A stretch of DNA of 64,000 nucleotides, taken from an uncultured Pirellulaceae bacterium (lineage in GTDB: Bacteria; Planctomycetota; Planctomycetia; Pirellulales; Pirellulaceae). The stretch lies in assembly GCA_937941455.1 (NCBI GenBank), contig CALDHM010000011.1:42216-106215 (forward strand). The letters run 5' to 3'. Numbering within the stretch: the first letter of the stretch is position 1; each line of letters starts with the position of its first letter. Made by a program: the position numbers and the translations under genes. Below the pieces are notes generated by a model. The model saw only the letters and a list, made by a program, of their open reading frames with translations, searched no databases and was not told the origin of the DNA. Of the stretch, positions 45,015-54,385 are shown piece by piece.

Positions 45015-46724
45015 ATGGTTTTTCGCAACTCCGATTCGTTCGAGTCATTCTCCTTCGGCAACTTGTTGAGGCTCCCTTTTCGGTATCTTGGGGGCATATT
45101 CCAATTTTTGATTGATGAGTGGAGCACGACCCGCGATGGATTCGCGTTTGTCCGCAGTTTACCCGCGATTTTGGGTGTTTTAAGTGTTGCGGTGCCGTTG
45201 ATTTTGGCGAGCTATCTGTTGCCCAAGCGATTGTCAAAATTTTACACCGATCGTGTCCGTTATTTCCTCGAAGTCGTGCAAGAGTACGACAACGCGGAAA
45301 ACATGGGCTGGAAACTGGCCACGGTAAATCCAGAAAACCGCGAGAGCTATTTTCTGTTGGGTGAAACGATGTTCGCCCAGTTTCTATCGGCCAAAAATGA
45401 AGGCAAACATCTGCTCGCTGATGCCAAGCGAATGCAGGTGGAAGATGTGATGAATCATGCAGCCGATTTCACTGAAAACTCTAGCTTCATGGCCCATATC
45501 TGGCTGGCCAATCAAGTCTTCGAAATGATCTTGTCTGGAAAAGATAGTCCGGAGCTACGGGATACGGCCCGTAAGCACCTCAAATTCGTTTCTGAAAATG
45601 CCGATCAACGCACACGCACCGAGAGTATCCGAGCAAATCTCAGCCTGGTCCGACTCTACATGAACGAGGCGGATTTCGAAAACGCGGAGAAAATCCTGAA
45701 CAACATCCTCAAGGACGACTTCGAAACGCTCGGCCACGTCGAAGCCGCTTTGCTGAATGCCCAACTCCTGAAAAACACTCAACCCGCCGAAGAGGTCGCC
45801 AACTACTGCAAGGCGACTGTCGAACGGTTATTGAACCTCGCCATCAAGTATCCCGATTTTTTCGAAATCTGGCGGGCCGCGGTCGAATTGACGCTGTTCC
45901 GAGAGCAAGGCCTGGAGATTCGCGAGTTCGATCGCGCACGCGGAATCATTCGCACCGGTATCGAGTTGACGTCGGACCCGCAGGTGCGTCGGCGAATCGC
46001 CGCGCTCGGATCTTTGATCTTGTTGCGGCAAAGCCGCTTGATGGAGGAGTTGCAATCGCCTCCCGACCCACAGGCCCGTTTCCTCCTGCGTTTGGGATTG
46101 CTGGCTCTGTCCATCAAGGATAACCCAATGGAACCGGCAAGTTATCACGAGGCTCTCGATTTGATCAACAACCTGGAGAAATATCCGGAAGCTGACGAGT
46201 GGCGAGCGCGAGCAGCGGCACGGATCCCCATCCTGTTCCGCGAAAGGAATTTCAATATCCCGGCGGATTTTCTGTTCATCTTCAACGTCCTAGACGGTGT
46301 CTCCAGCGGTTTGAAAGGGAACCTCGATTTCACCAAAAACGAATGGTTGCAAGCGAGCGTGCAATCCCCCATCACGCCAGTGATCATCAATAATTTCATG
46401 ATGATCCTCATGGCCAAGTCGGCCGATCATGCGGACGCCGTCTTGAAAATGCTGGACGTGGCCGTGCAGCTTTTTCCGGCCAACGAAATTTTGTTCATTC
46501 GTGGCCGTTCCGAAGTCTACTACGTCACGAAAAACTGGGAAAAAGCTCGAGACGAATTCGAAGAATTCATTGCGAAAGAACCCAACCAGGTCGAGGCGTA
46601 CAAAAAACTTATCGAAATCTACAAAAATCTCGATGACTCGACCCGAGTCGCTCAAACGCAGCAGCGGCTCAATCGGCTCGAAGCCGAAATGCTGCAACGA
46701 GAAACGCGGCGTATCAAACAGTAG
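45015..46724 (+). CDS. Membrane-anchored helical-repeat protein (second of a tandem pair)
   Basis: A 569-residue paralogue of the preceding gene. Both have a hydrophobic stretch, a short charged spacer, the shared segment SLPAI followed by a second helix, and then TPR-like repeats (for example YVTKNWEKARDEFEEFIAKEPNQVEAYKKLIEIYKNL). The repeat units are more degenerate than in the first copy. Close spacing (26 bases) means one transcript. The pair probably forms a heteromeric scaffold; the real function is unknown. Confidence 0.75.
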   Translation: MVFRNSDSFESFSFGNLLRLPFRYLGGIFQFLIDEWSTTRDGFAFVRSLPAILGVLSVAVPLILASYLLPKRLSKFYTDRVRYFLEVVQEYDNAENMGWKLATVNPENRESYFLLGETMFAQFLSAKNEGKHLLADAKRMQVEDVMNHAADFTENSSFMAHIWLANQVFEMILSGKDSPELRDTARKHLKFVSENADQRTRTESIRANLSLVRLYMNEADFENAEKILNNILKDDFETLGHVEAALLNAQLLKNTQPAEEVANYCKATVERLLNLAIKYPDFFEIWRAAVELTLFREQGLEIREFDRARGIIRTGIELTSDPQVRRRIAALGSLILLRQSRLMEELQSPPDPQARFLLRLGLLALSIKDNPMEPASYHEALDLINNLEKYPEADEWRARAAARIPILFRERNFNIPADFLFIFNVLDGVSSGLKGNLDFTKNEWLQASVQSPITPVIINNFMMILMAKSADHADAVLKMLDVAVQLFPANEILFIRGRSEVYYVTKNWEKARDEFEEFIAKEPNQVEAYKKLIEIYKNLDDSTRVAQTQQRLNRLEAEMLQRETRRIKQ

Positions 46725-47138
46725 TCAGTGGCAAATCGACGGACTGCTCTCCAAACGACTGCTTGAAACGAAGTGCCGAGGAGCGACGGTTCTCCGCGAA
46801 CCCTTTTGAATGGCGGTTGACGAGAAGCTATAATCGGCGGGTATACGATGAGCGGTTTGTGAATCAAACTGGCTACTCCAATATTTTATGGTTTCGCTTG
46901 GCCCCTTAACCAAATCCAAGCGATGCTCTAACGGCCCCGACTAGGAGCCTATCCCAAAACCGACGGCAACCGAAACGAGACGCGTAAGCGAGGGCTGGTT
47001 TGGGGAAAGGCTTGATGGTGGGGCAAGGCTGCGGTGGTACGCCTCCTTCGCTGTGCGAATTGTCAAAATCGGGCTGAATACTTTTTTCGATTGGTGGGTG
47101 CTGCTTCGGTTGAGCAACTCCAAAAACGAGGTTGGTCG
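46725..47138. other. Intergenic stretch with a family A repeat
   Basis: About 410 bases between the tandem TPR genes and the DoxX-like gene. It contains the family A repeat at 46941-47013; the rest shows no gene. The DoxX-like frame is open from 47034, but its likely start with a ribosome site is at 47139. Confidence 0.4.
46941..47013. repeat. Family A palindromic repeat
   Basis: Left arm CTAGGAGCCTATCCCAAAAC (46941-46960), central GCGTAAGCGAGGGC, right arm TGGTTTGGGGAAAGGCTTGA. One T is missing from the right arm compared with the perfect copy at 35393-35466. It sits between two plus-strand genes. Confidence 0.6.
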
Positions 47139-48305
47139 GTGAATTCATTCGTCACGACGTCGCGGATCGTTTTCGTGCTTTTGGCTGTAGTCGCGCTGCG
47201 TCTGGCGATCGGCTTCCATTTTTTTAGCGAAGGCACCAGCAAACTCCAATCGCCGACACCCTTCACGGCAGCCCCCTTTTTACGGGCCGCGCGGGGACCG
47301 TTGGCTCCCTTGTACCAACGCTTGTTGGATGACCCGCAAGGTCAGCAATTACTGTGCATCGAACCGAGTGAAGCCGGCAAACCCGCGCGGATCAACCCCG
47401 AACTTACGTTTGCGATTTGGGAAGACTTTGCTGATCGGGCCTATGAACATTATCGACTGGGTGATCCGCAACTCATCGCTGAAATTGAAAAGCGTCTCGC
47501 TGCGACCCGAGCGACAACGTCCCGCGACCAACCGTACGCGAATTCCGCAACTACCGCGGCTACAACCGTTGCAGCTGCCCCAGACACTCAGCGTGATCTC
47601 GATGCCGTCGCGCGGTTAAAGCGCCAGCTGCCAGACTTGGACGATATCGTCGCTCGGCATCGCGCGGAACTCAGCGACTGGCTCGATGCTCATCGAACGG
47701 AGTTGATCGCCCATTTCAGTGCGGCCGACCGTGAGCATGGTTTCGAGCGGGACGGTGCCGCCCGTTCCGATATCGTGAATCAGGTTGACGGACTGCGCGC
47801 GCAGACCGACACCATCGTGAGCGATCGCTATCGACAACGACAAGCGTGGACGGCACAAGTCACGGCGCTGTGGGACAGCCTCGAACTGGCGGTCAACCAA
47901 TTGGCCGTGGATCGGCAGGCGAGTATGCCCGCACTGAAACTACATCGGCCATTCGACCAACCTGGTAGTAAATTAAAGCTGATCAACCGCATCATACCTT
48001 GGTTCGATTTGACCGTCGGAGTTTTGCTGTTGATCGGTTTATTCACCCGTCTGGCTGCCAGCGCAGGGGCTGCGTTTCTCGCCTCTGTGATCGCGACGCA
48101 ACCGCCTTGGATCAGCGGTGCCAAGCCTGTGTACTATGAAACAATCGAAATGTTGGCATTGGTTCTGCTGGCCGCGATCGCTGCTGGTCGCATCGGTGGC
48201 TTGGATTATTTTTTCCAGTGGCGCGGCAAGCGGCGACGGACGCTCCTGTCGGCTTGCGATAGCTACGGCGAACGTACCTCATCCGTCTCTGCTGGGAAGA
48301 CCTAA
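47139..48305 (+). CDS. DoxX-like membrane protein with a long inserted domain
   Basis: A 388-residue protein. The first membrane helix (VFVLLAVVALRLAIGFHFFSEGTSKL) matches the DoxX start with the conserved RLxxGxxFxxxGxxKL pattern. It is followed by about 230 mostly charged residues (coiled-coil-like, for example DLDAVARLKRQLPDLDDIVARHRAEL) and then by the remaining DoxX helices (WFDLTVGVLLLIGLFTRLAASAGAAFLASVI and IEMLALVLLAAIAA). So the DoxX bundle is split by a periplasmic domain. Start is GTG 47139 with GAGG upstream. The Tat-anchored oxidoreductase gene follows about 100 bases later. Confidence 0.7.
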   Translation: MNSFVTTSRIVFVLLAVVALRLAIGFHFFSEGTSKLQSPTPFTAAPFLRAARGPLAPLYQRLLDDPQGQQLLCIEPSEAGKPARINPELTFAIWEDFADRAYEHYRLGDPQLIAEIEKRLAATRATTSRDQPYANSATTAATTVAAAPDTQRDLDAVARLKRQLPDLDDIVARHRAELSDWLDAHRTELIAHFSAADREHGFERDGAARSDIVNQVDGLRAQTDTIVSDRYRQRQAWTAQVTALWDSLELAVNQLAVDRQASMPALKLHRPFDQPGSKLKLINRIIPWFDLTVGVLLLIGLFTRLAASAGAAFLASVIATQPPWISGAKPVYYETIEMLALVLLAAIAAGRIGGLDYFFQWRGKRRRTLLSACDSYGERTSSVSAGKT

Positions 48306-48409
48306 TGGCAGGATCGTGTCCGTTTAATGATGGATTTGTTGCTCAGACATTACGCCGCGGTTCCCCGGCCAAAATATTTAACTGATATTGAAAAAGGACA
48401 TTGCTCATC

Positions 48410-50236
48410 ATGGATCTTACACCGGAACAACGCGAGATCGGTCGGGATAACTACTATGCTGCGGTGACGGCGTTCGACAAGGTGACTCGTCGCGGATTTT
48501 TAACGGGTGCGTTGGCGGCTGGTGGCGTGGCGGCCGGACTGGGCGCGATGTATTTCGGCTATTCGCGGCCGCGGCGGGCTGTCCGGGTCTGCGTGATCGG
48601 CACCGGCGATGAGGGAAACGTTCTGATCGGCGCCTTGAATCCCGAATACGTCGATGTTGTCGCCATTTGCGATATTCGGCCTTCGAGCATTCACCGGGCC
48701 TTCCATGGTGACTGGTCATCGCCGGCGGCACTCGAGGCGCGTCCGGGTCTCAACGCCGTTTACGGATACGCCGATGAAACGGCGGCCCGCAAGCATATCA
48801 AAGTGTACAAGAACGGTTGGCAAGAGGCGATCCAAGATCCAAATGTCGAGGCGGTCATCATTGCCCTGCCGCTCCATTTACACGCGCCGGTCACGGTGGC
48901 CGCGATGCGGGCCGGCAAACATGTATTGTGCGAGAAACTCATGGCGCACAATATCGCGCAGTGCAAGTTGATGGCTCGGATGGCCGAAGAAACGCAGCGC
49001 GTTTTGTCGATTGGCCATCAGCGGCATTACAGTGTTCTGTACGACAACGCCGTCAACTTGATTCGCTGGGGACTGCTCGGCGAGGTCCACCACATTCGCG
49101 CCCAATGGCATCGCAACAATTTGCCAGGATCGGACACATGGGCCGCGCCGTTGCCGGGGGGGGAGCTACAGCGATTCACTGGCAAGCGGATCGATGCGAT
49201 TGCCGAACAGCTACGCAGCTATGAGGCGGCAATGGCCGATCCGGCGACCGCGGCGAGTGATCGCAAACGGCTCGCGAAGCAGATCGCTCAATGGCGTGCC
49301 CTGGACAGCGACAAGGTCGTCGACGCGGCCGCCCACGGCTACGAAGAACTGTACATTCCGCAGACGGGGCGAAAACGTACAGCGCTGGAGGAATTGATTC
49401 GCTGGCGACTGTGGGATCGCACCGGTGGTGGGCTGATGGCCGAACTGGGCAGCCACCAACTCGACGCCGCCAGCATCTTTATTTCGGCTTTGAGTCGCGA
49501 AAAAGGCAAAAAGGTCCATCCTCTCAGTGTACATGCTGTCGGGGGGCGGCATCTTTTCCCGCAGGATCGCGATGCCGACGACCATGTCTATTGCATGTTC
49601 GAGTACCCCGGACAAGGCTACGATTTCGATTTCGATGTCGGCTATCGAGATGCTGTCAATCAACTTCCCGACCCGCGAGCGGGAGTGCCAGCGTATGAGC
49701 AAGACAACAACAAAAAAATCGTGGTTACTTATTCGTCGATCAACGGAAACGGCTACGGCGGTTACGGTGAGATCGTGATGGGAACCAAGGGCTCGCTGGT
49801 TCTCGAACGGGAAAAGGAAGTGATGGTCTATTCGAATCGCGGTCCGTCCATGCGAACCGGAGTGACGACACGCGGATCCAGTGCCGTCTTGGACACTGCC
49901 GCCAGTGGCGACGCTGCGCCGGCCAAGGCTGCGGAGGCGGCGACAGGAGTCAGTCGCGGCTATCGCGAACAGATCGAGCATTGGGCTTGGTGCATCGCCT
50001 CGGGAGACTATGCCAATCAGCCCCGCTGCGATGGCCCGCACGCGCTGGCCGATGCCGTCGTGGCGCTCGTGGCTCGTTTGGCGATCAAGAAAGGGCAACA
50101 GCCCAACCAGAGTGGCTTCATCCAATTCCGGCCGGAGTGGTTTGACTACCGCAACGATCTGGTCCCCGAGGCTGAGACGCTCGCCGAATCACAACAGTGG
50201 TTCGAACGGGAGCGAAAGAATCTGCAGATGGTTTGA
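48410..50236 (+). CDS. Tat-anchored Gfo/Idh/MocA family oxidoreductase
   Basis: A 608-residue protein. Near the N-terminus TRRGFLTGALAAGGVAAGLGAM is a twin-arginine signal that probably stays as a membrane anchor. The Rossmann motif VRVCVIGTGDEGNVLIGAL and CEKLMAHN (catalytic-lysine segment) follow, then SIGHQRHYSVLY. A family-unusual insertion of about 110 residues (about 220-330) contains an acidic and Arg-rich helix. The protein is longer than soluble members (about 350-450). ATG 48410 has AAGGACA upstream; a TTG three codons earlier is weaker. It likely acts on a sugar or cyclitol in the periplasm with a tightly bound nicotinamide cofactor. Confidence 0.82.
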   Translation: MDLTPEQREIGRDNYYAAVTAFDKVTRRGFLTGALAAGGVAAGLGAMYFGYSRPRRAVRVCVIGTGDEGNVLIGALNPEYVDVVAICDIRPSSIHRAFHGDWSSPAALEARPGLNAVYGYADETAARKHIKVYKNGWQEAIQDPNVEAVIIALPLHLHAPVTVAAMRAGKHVLCEKLMAHNIAQCKLMARMAEETQRVLSIGHQRHYSVLYDNAVNLIRWGLLGEVHHIRAQWHRNNLPGSDTWAAPLPGGELQRFTGKRIDAIAEQLRSYEAAMADPATAASDRKRLAKQIAQWRALDSDKVVDAAAHGYEELYIPQTGRKRTALEELIRWRLWDRTGGGLMAELGSHQLDAASIFISALSREKGKKVHPLSVHAVGGRHLFPQDRDADDHVYCMFEYPGQGYDFDFDVGYRDAVNQLPDPRAGVPAYEQDNNKKIVVTYSSINGNGYGGYGEIVMGTKGSLVLEREKEVMVYSNRGPSMRTGVTTRGSSAVLDTAASGDAAPAKAAEAATGVSRGYREQIEHWAWCIASGDYANQPRCDGPHALADAVVALVARLAIKKGQQPNQSGFIQFRPEWFDYRNDLVPEAETLAESQQWFERERKNLQMV

Positions 50237-50257
50237 GCGGCGGTCGCGCATCGTTAT

Positions 50258-50605
50258 TTAGAATCGCCCTTGGTACTGCTCGGCTGGATACTTGAGGCGG
50301 TTCTTCTCCATTTTCGCCAAGAAGGCCGAGGTCAGATCGACACCCAATTCGTTGGCTAGTGCCATGATATAACAAAAAACGTCTGACATCTCTTCGGCAA
50401 CGGCGGCGACCTGCTGATCGTTGAGTGCGGCGCGGCGACTCGCCTCGGGTTCGATCCACTGGAAATGTTCCATCAGCTCGGCCGCCTCGATGGCCAAAGC
50501 CATCGAAATGTTTTTGGGGGCATGGAATTGCTGCCATTGGCGTTCCCCCACGAATTGAGCCACGATCTCGCGCAGCTGTTGCAAGGTCGCGGTATCGTCG
50601 TGCAT
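50258..50605 (-). CDS. MazG-like nucleotide pyrophosphohydrolase
   Basis: A 115-residue all-helical enzyme of the MazG/dCTPase superfamily. Metal-binding acids are visible in IEAAELMEHFQW and AVAEEMSDVFCYIMALAN. The W(Q)QFHAPKN segment matches the short RS21-C6/dCTPase-like type, which hydrolyses non-canonical deoxynucleoside triphosphates. It lies 12 bases after the ketosynthase gene in the same direction. Confidence 0.88.
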   Translation of the reverse strand: MHDDTATLQQLREIVAQFVGERQWQQFHAPKNISMALAIEAAELMEHFQWIEPEASRRAALNDQQVAAVAEEMSDVFCYIMALANELGVDLTSAFLAKMEKNRLKYPAEQYQGRF

Positions 50606-50617
50606 TTCTGACCTCTT

Positions 50618-51877
50618 TCAGATTCGAATCACGATGGCAACAATCTGCCCCGACGCGGCTAGGGCGATTTTCAGGCAAGTTCGCCCGCCATGCTCCCGGG
50701 CCGTGAAATTCAGGGGCAGATCAAACAAGATTTTTTCCGCGCGGCCCTGGGGCACGCCCGGCAATTGCCTCTGTTGCAAAGCTGCGATCGAACCGATCAA
50801 TTCGATGACGCTGCAACTTGGTCCGGGATGGCCGAGATTTCGTTTGCAGGCCACCAGCGGTGTTAGCGGAGAAAGTTCACGGATCGCCTGAGCCTCGACT
50901 AAATCTTCGTCGATTGTCCCTGGAGCATGCAAATTGATATGTCCCAGGTCGTCCGGCGCGATGCGGGCCATCGCGCAGGCACTGCGGGCAACGTCAGCAA
51001 CGATTCGGTAAAAATTCGCGTCGCCGCTCTTGCAAAATCCCCGCGCGTAGCCCGCCAATTCGGCGAGGGGCGTTACCCCGCGGCGAGCGACCGAATCGGC
51101 TGATTCCAGCGTGATCGCCCCAGCGCCCTCGCCGTGGACGGTGCCACAGCGATCGTCGGCCAGGGCCCGCACGGCACGGCCCGGTTCATCGTGTTGTTGG
51201 CTCAAATTCTTATCGCCTCGATAGGACATGCCGACTGGTGAAACTCGCGAACTGGTGCCGCCGACGACCGCCGCATCGACCCAGCCGCGACGAATCAAGT
51301 CCGCTCCCTCCAGGATAGCCCACGCGCTCGAGGTGTCGCCCTGGCAAATGGTGTTGTTCGGTCCGCGGGCATCGAGTGCGATTGAGATGTGCGATGCCGC
51401 CATGTTGGGGAGATACTTCAGCATCCACAGCGGCGGGATTTGATGCAGCGCCGTCGCACCCCAAGTCTGGGGAGTCGCCGCACCATTGGTACCCGCGACG
51501 CGGAAGGCGGGGAGCAGTTCTTCCAATTCAGCTTGAAACGTTTCCGAGCCGAAGACGCAGCCAAGGCGATCCGGATCAAATCCGTGTTCAGGTAGCGCCC
51601 GGCCGGCGGCTTGTTCGATGGCCATCATCGCCGCGACATACCCGAATTGAATTTCCCTGCACATGACCTTGAGAGCCTTTTTCGGTTTCACGAACAAGCG
51701 GCCATCGAAATCATCGATCCGAGCGGAAATCCGCCAGGGGACATTCGCATCTCCCAAACGCGGGTCGGGGGTGATCCCACATTTGCCCGCCAGCAAGGCG
51801 TTCCAAAAATTTGCCACGCCGATGCCGATCGGCGAAACAACCCCCATGCCGGTCACATAAATTCGTGAATCACTCAT
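50618..51877 (-). CDS. Beta-ketoacyl synthase (FabF/KAS-II-like), divergent
   Basis: A 419-residue condensing enzyme of the thiolase fold. The start is RIYVTGMGVVSPIGIGV. The Cys-His-His triad is present: Cys178 in NTICQGDTSSA, His317 in LHAPGTIDEDLVEAQ, and His350 in CKRNLGHPGPSCSVIE, with Lys345. The segment after the nucleophile (CQGD) differs from the CSS/CATG of housekeeping FabF. VHGEGAGAITLE is the conserved later strand. It overlaps the GNAT-like gene by four bases and is therefore more likely part of a special lipid or polyketide route than housekeeping fatty acid synthesis. Confidence 0.85.
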   Translation of the reverse strand: MSDSRIYVTGMGVVSPIGIGVANFWNALLAGKCGITPDPRLGDANVPWRISARIDDFDGRLFVKPKKALKVMCREIQFGYVAAMMAIEQAAGRALPEHGFDPDRLGCVFGSETFQAELEELLPAFRVAGTNGAATPQTWGATALHQIPPLWMLKYLPNMAASHISIALDARGPNNTICQGDTSSAWAILEGADLIRRGWVDAAVVGGTSSRVSPVGMSYRGDKNLSQQHDEPGRAVRALADDRCGTVHGEGAGAITLESADSVARRGVTPLAELAGYARGFCKSGDANFYRIVADVARSACAMARIAPDDLGHINLHAPGTIDEDLVEAQAIRELSPLTPLVACKRNLGHPGPSCSVIELIGSIAALQQRQLPGVPQGRAEKILFDLPLNFTAREHGGRTCLKIALAASGQIVAIVIRI

Positions 51878-53019
51878 GGAGGTGTTTCTGCCAGATTGGG
51901 ATCATAGTCGTAGATGCGGTATGTTTTTGTTTTTTTCGCGCCTCCCTTTTCGAGCGATCCGCGGGATAGATGGTTCGATTCCAGAACCCAGCTGAATTCG
52001 GCCTCTTTGATACCCCATTGGAGCACCTTCGGGGCGACGTTGTTCATCAAGATCAAGCCGACACCCCAACGCTGGTACTCTGGCACAACATTGGTGCTGA
52101 TCATGCGGATTTTCTGGAGCTTTTTGCGGCCGAAAAGGATTTTGAGAAAGCCGAATGGGAACAGACGCCCATTGATAGCCTTGATCAGCGGATTGTAATC
52201 GAGCATCCCGAAGACGCAACCCACGGCCACCCCATCCTTTTCGGCAATTTGCGTTAGTTCGGGCACGATCAGGTATTTCAGCCCTTGACCGATGGTCACG
52301 ATTTCCGCCTCAGATAAGGGGACGAATCCCCAAGTTCCGGGCAATGCACTGTTGTAGATCCGCATGAAGTTTTCGAGATCGCGGCGAAAATTCTTGATGT
52401 TGGCGGGACGGCAGGTTATGCCCAAACGTTCCTGAGCTTGCTGGGCGATCCGAACCACTTTCGGGTCGAGTTGAGACAGCATGTCGACGTTGCCCCAAAA
52501 CGCAAATAAATCCTGCGCTTTACGAAAACCGTAGTCCTCGATCAATTTCCCATAGTACGGTTTGTTGTAGGTCATCATGAACATCGGCGGCGTGTCGAAG
52601 CCCTCGACCAGGAGCCCGCACTCGTAATTCATCGCCGGATTCAACGGGCCGCGCAGGACCATGTTGCCGCGGTCGCGATGCCAATTCCGCACCGCATCGA
52701 ACAGCGCGTGCGAAACCTTCACGTCATCGATCGCTTCAAAGAAACCGAACATCCCGCGCTGTTCGTTGTGGTACCGGTTGTGCGCGTGATCGACGATCGC
52801 GGCGATGCGTCCGACAGTCCGACCTCCGCGCTTGGCCAAAAAGGTTTGAATTTCCGCATTGTCGTAAAACGGATGGCGGCGAAAGTTCAGCAACTCTTCC
52901 TGGTTCATGATCAGGGGGGGCACCCAGTTCTCGTCGCCGGCGTAGTGCTGCCAAGCGAAGTGGATGAACTCCTTCCGCTCCCGCCGGCTTTTCACTGGGA
53001 TGATGTCAACGTCATTCAT
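51874..53019 (-). CDS. GNAT-fold acyltransferase-like protein (YghO-like)
   Basis: A 381-residue protein made of two acyltransferase-like halves. The first half carries FLAKRGGRTVGRIAAIVDHAHN, a GNAT strand pair. The second carries IRMISTNVVPEYQRWGVGLILMNNVAP, where the RxxGxG/A-type acyl-CoA loop reads QRWGVG. The N-terminal VKSRRERKEFIHFAWQHYAGDENWVPP is typical of the YghO-like family. Overlap with the ketosynthase gene (ATGA) implies coupled synthesis. It could transfer an acyl chain made by that enzyme. Confidence 0.75.
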   Translation of the reverse strand: MNDVDIIPVKSRRERKEFIHFAWQHYAGDENWVPPLIMNQEELLNFRRHPFYDNAEIQTFLAKRGGRTVGRIAAIVDHAHNRYHNEQRGMFGFFEAIDDVKVSHALFDAVRNWHRDRGNMVLRGPLNPAMNYECGLLVEGFDTPPMFMMTYNKPYYGKLIEDYGFRKAQDLFAFWGNVDMLSQLDPKVVRIAQQAQERLGITCRPANIKNFRRDLENFMRIYNSALPGTWGFVPLSEAEIVTIGQGLKYLIVPELTQIAEKDGVAVGCVFGMLDYNPLIKAINGRLFPFGFLKILFGRKKLQKIRMISTNVVPEYQRWGVGLILMNNVAPKVLQWGIKEAEFSWVLESNHLSRGSLEKGGAKKTKTYRIYDYDPNLAETPP

Positions 53020-53356
53020 GCAGAAAATCTCGAACTATCAACAGGTCAGCGGCCGCACGCGGGGCAAATCGCAGTGGATCAGGCTGGTCGCTCGCCTGGC
53101 GACACTCAGTTCATCGACGGATCGATCGCACATGGTTCGTGCCCCCACCATGCTGAGGGAGCCCTAGGTCTCGTCTCTGGCGATGCTCGCAAGCCCACTA
53201 TGATACCGAATCGCCGTAAATCGGCTACACTAATTGCTGCGGGCATACCGCCCAACGGTAGCACGGTCCAACCAGTGATCGATGCGGGACGTTGGCGGAA
53301 CTGCGCCGAAAAAGATGCGATCAAGAATCGGAGTCAGCGCCTAGACCCTCGACGTT
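53020..53356. other. Divergent intergenic stretch between GNAT-like and SDR genes
   Basis: About 340 bases between two divergent starts, so promoters for both directions should be here. I see no hairpin or repeat and no clear -35/-10 pair. Confidence 0.35.
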
Positions 53357-54337
53357 ATGCGTATTTTGCTAACTGGAGCGACCGGTTTTCTGGGCAACAA
53401 TTTGTTGCGGATGCTGCTCGATCAAGGGTATCAGGTGACCGCTTTGATTCGCCAGCGTTCGGTGCCCCCCGCATTAGCGGGGATCGACGCGGACCTGCGG
53501 CAGGTGCCCCTCGACTCCCCGGAATTGACAGCAAAAATTCCAGACGATTTCGCTTGCTTGATTCACTGTGCTGCTCAAATTCAAATCGGCCGCACGCAGC
53601 TGGAGTCCAGTCGGCGAGCGAATGTCGACTCGACGCGAATTCTGGCCGGCATTTGTCGGGAACGCGGCAAGCGGATGATTCATGTTAGCACGGTCGATAC
53701 GTTGGCGTACTCACCCGATGGACAGCCCAAAACTGAACAGGATCGGGAGCCGCGAAAACCGCCGGCGACCTACGTGGTGACCAAGACCGAAGCCGAGCAG
53801 GTATTTGCCGCAGAATTGGCGCAGGGCTTGGACGGCGTCATCGTGCATCCGGGTTTCATGTTGGGGCCCTATGATTGGCGGCCATCTTCGGCAGAAATGA
53901 TGATTGCTGTCGCGAAGCTGCGCCCGCCTTTCGCGCCGGCGGGTGGTGCGTCCGTGGCGGACGTCCGGGACGTCGCCACTGGAATCATTGCTGCGATCGA
54001 GCGGGCGAGAACCGGTGAGAATTATATTTTGGGTGGGCATAATCTGAGTTACTTCGATTTGTGGCGGCTGATGGCGGCCGAGGCCGGCGTTCCCCCCCCG
54101 CGACTGGTGCTCCCCAACTGGCTGGCGCGGGGAGCGGGGATTTTCGGCGACGTGAAGGCCAAATTGCTCGGCCGCGAGACGAACTTGAATTCGCTGGCGA
54201 CGGCCATGGGTCAGCTACGGCATTATTACAGTAGCGCGAAAGCCCAAGCGGAACTCGGGTACACCGTGCGTCCGGTCGCTGAGTCGATCGCCGCTTGCTG
54301 GCAATGGGTTAAGGACATGGGTTGGGTCAAGGCTTGA
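53357..54337 (+). CDS. NAD-dependent epimerase/reductase (extended SDR)
   Basis: A 326-residue extended short-chain dehydrogenase. The cofactor motif is ILLTGATGFLGNNLLRML at the very start; the catalytic tyrosine and lysine are in YVVTK, and HVSTVDTLAY carries the active-site Ser/Thr. VIVHPGFMLGPYDWRPS is typical of the dihydroflavonol-reductase/HpnA-like branch. It is divergent from the GNAT-ketosynthase pair; a shared lipid or isoprenoid-linked pathway is possible but not shown. Confidence 0.88.
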   Translation: MRILLTGATGFLGNNLLRMLLDQGYQVTALIRQRSVPPALAGIDADLRQVPLDSPELTAKIPDDFACLIHCAAQIQIGRTQLESSRRANVDSTRILAGICRERGKRMIHVSTVDTLAYSPDGQPKTEQDREPRKPPATYVVTKTEAEQVFAAELAQGLDGVIVHPGFMLGPYDWRPSSAEMMIAVAKLRPPFAPAGGASVADVRDVATGIIAAIERARTGENYILGGHNLSYFDLWRLMAAEAGVPPPRLVLPNWLARGAGIFGDVKAKLLGRETNLNSLATAMGQLRHYYSSAKAQAELGYTVRPVAESIAACWQWVKDMGWVKA

Positions 54338-54385
54338 CGCTCTGACTACTCCAAAGGAGCCAGTAATCCACGCCATCACAACCGC

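Noticed and set aside
52678..53688. A 336-codon plus-strand frame crossing the GNAT-like gene and the SDR start
   Set aside because: It overlaps two well-supported genes and its own translation shows no domain.
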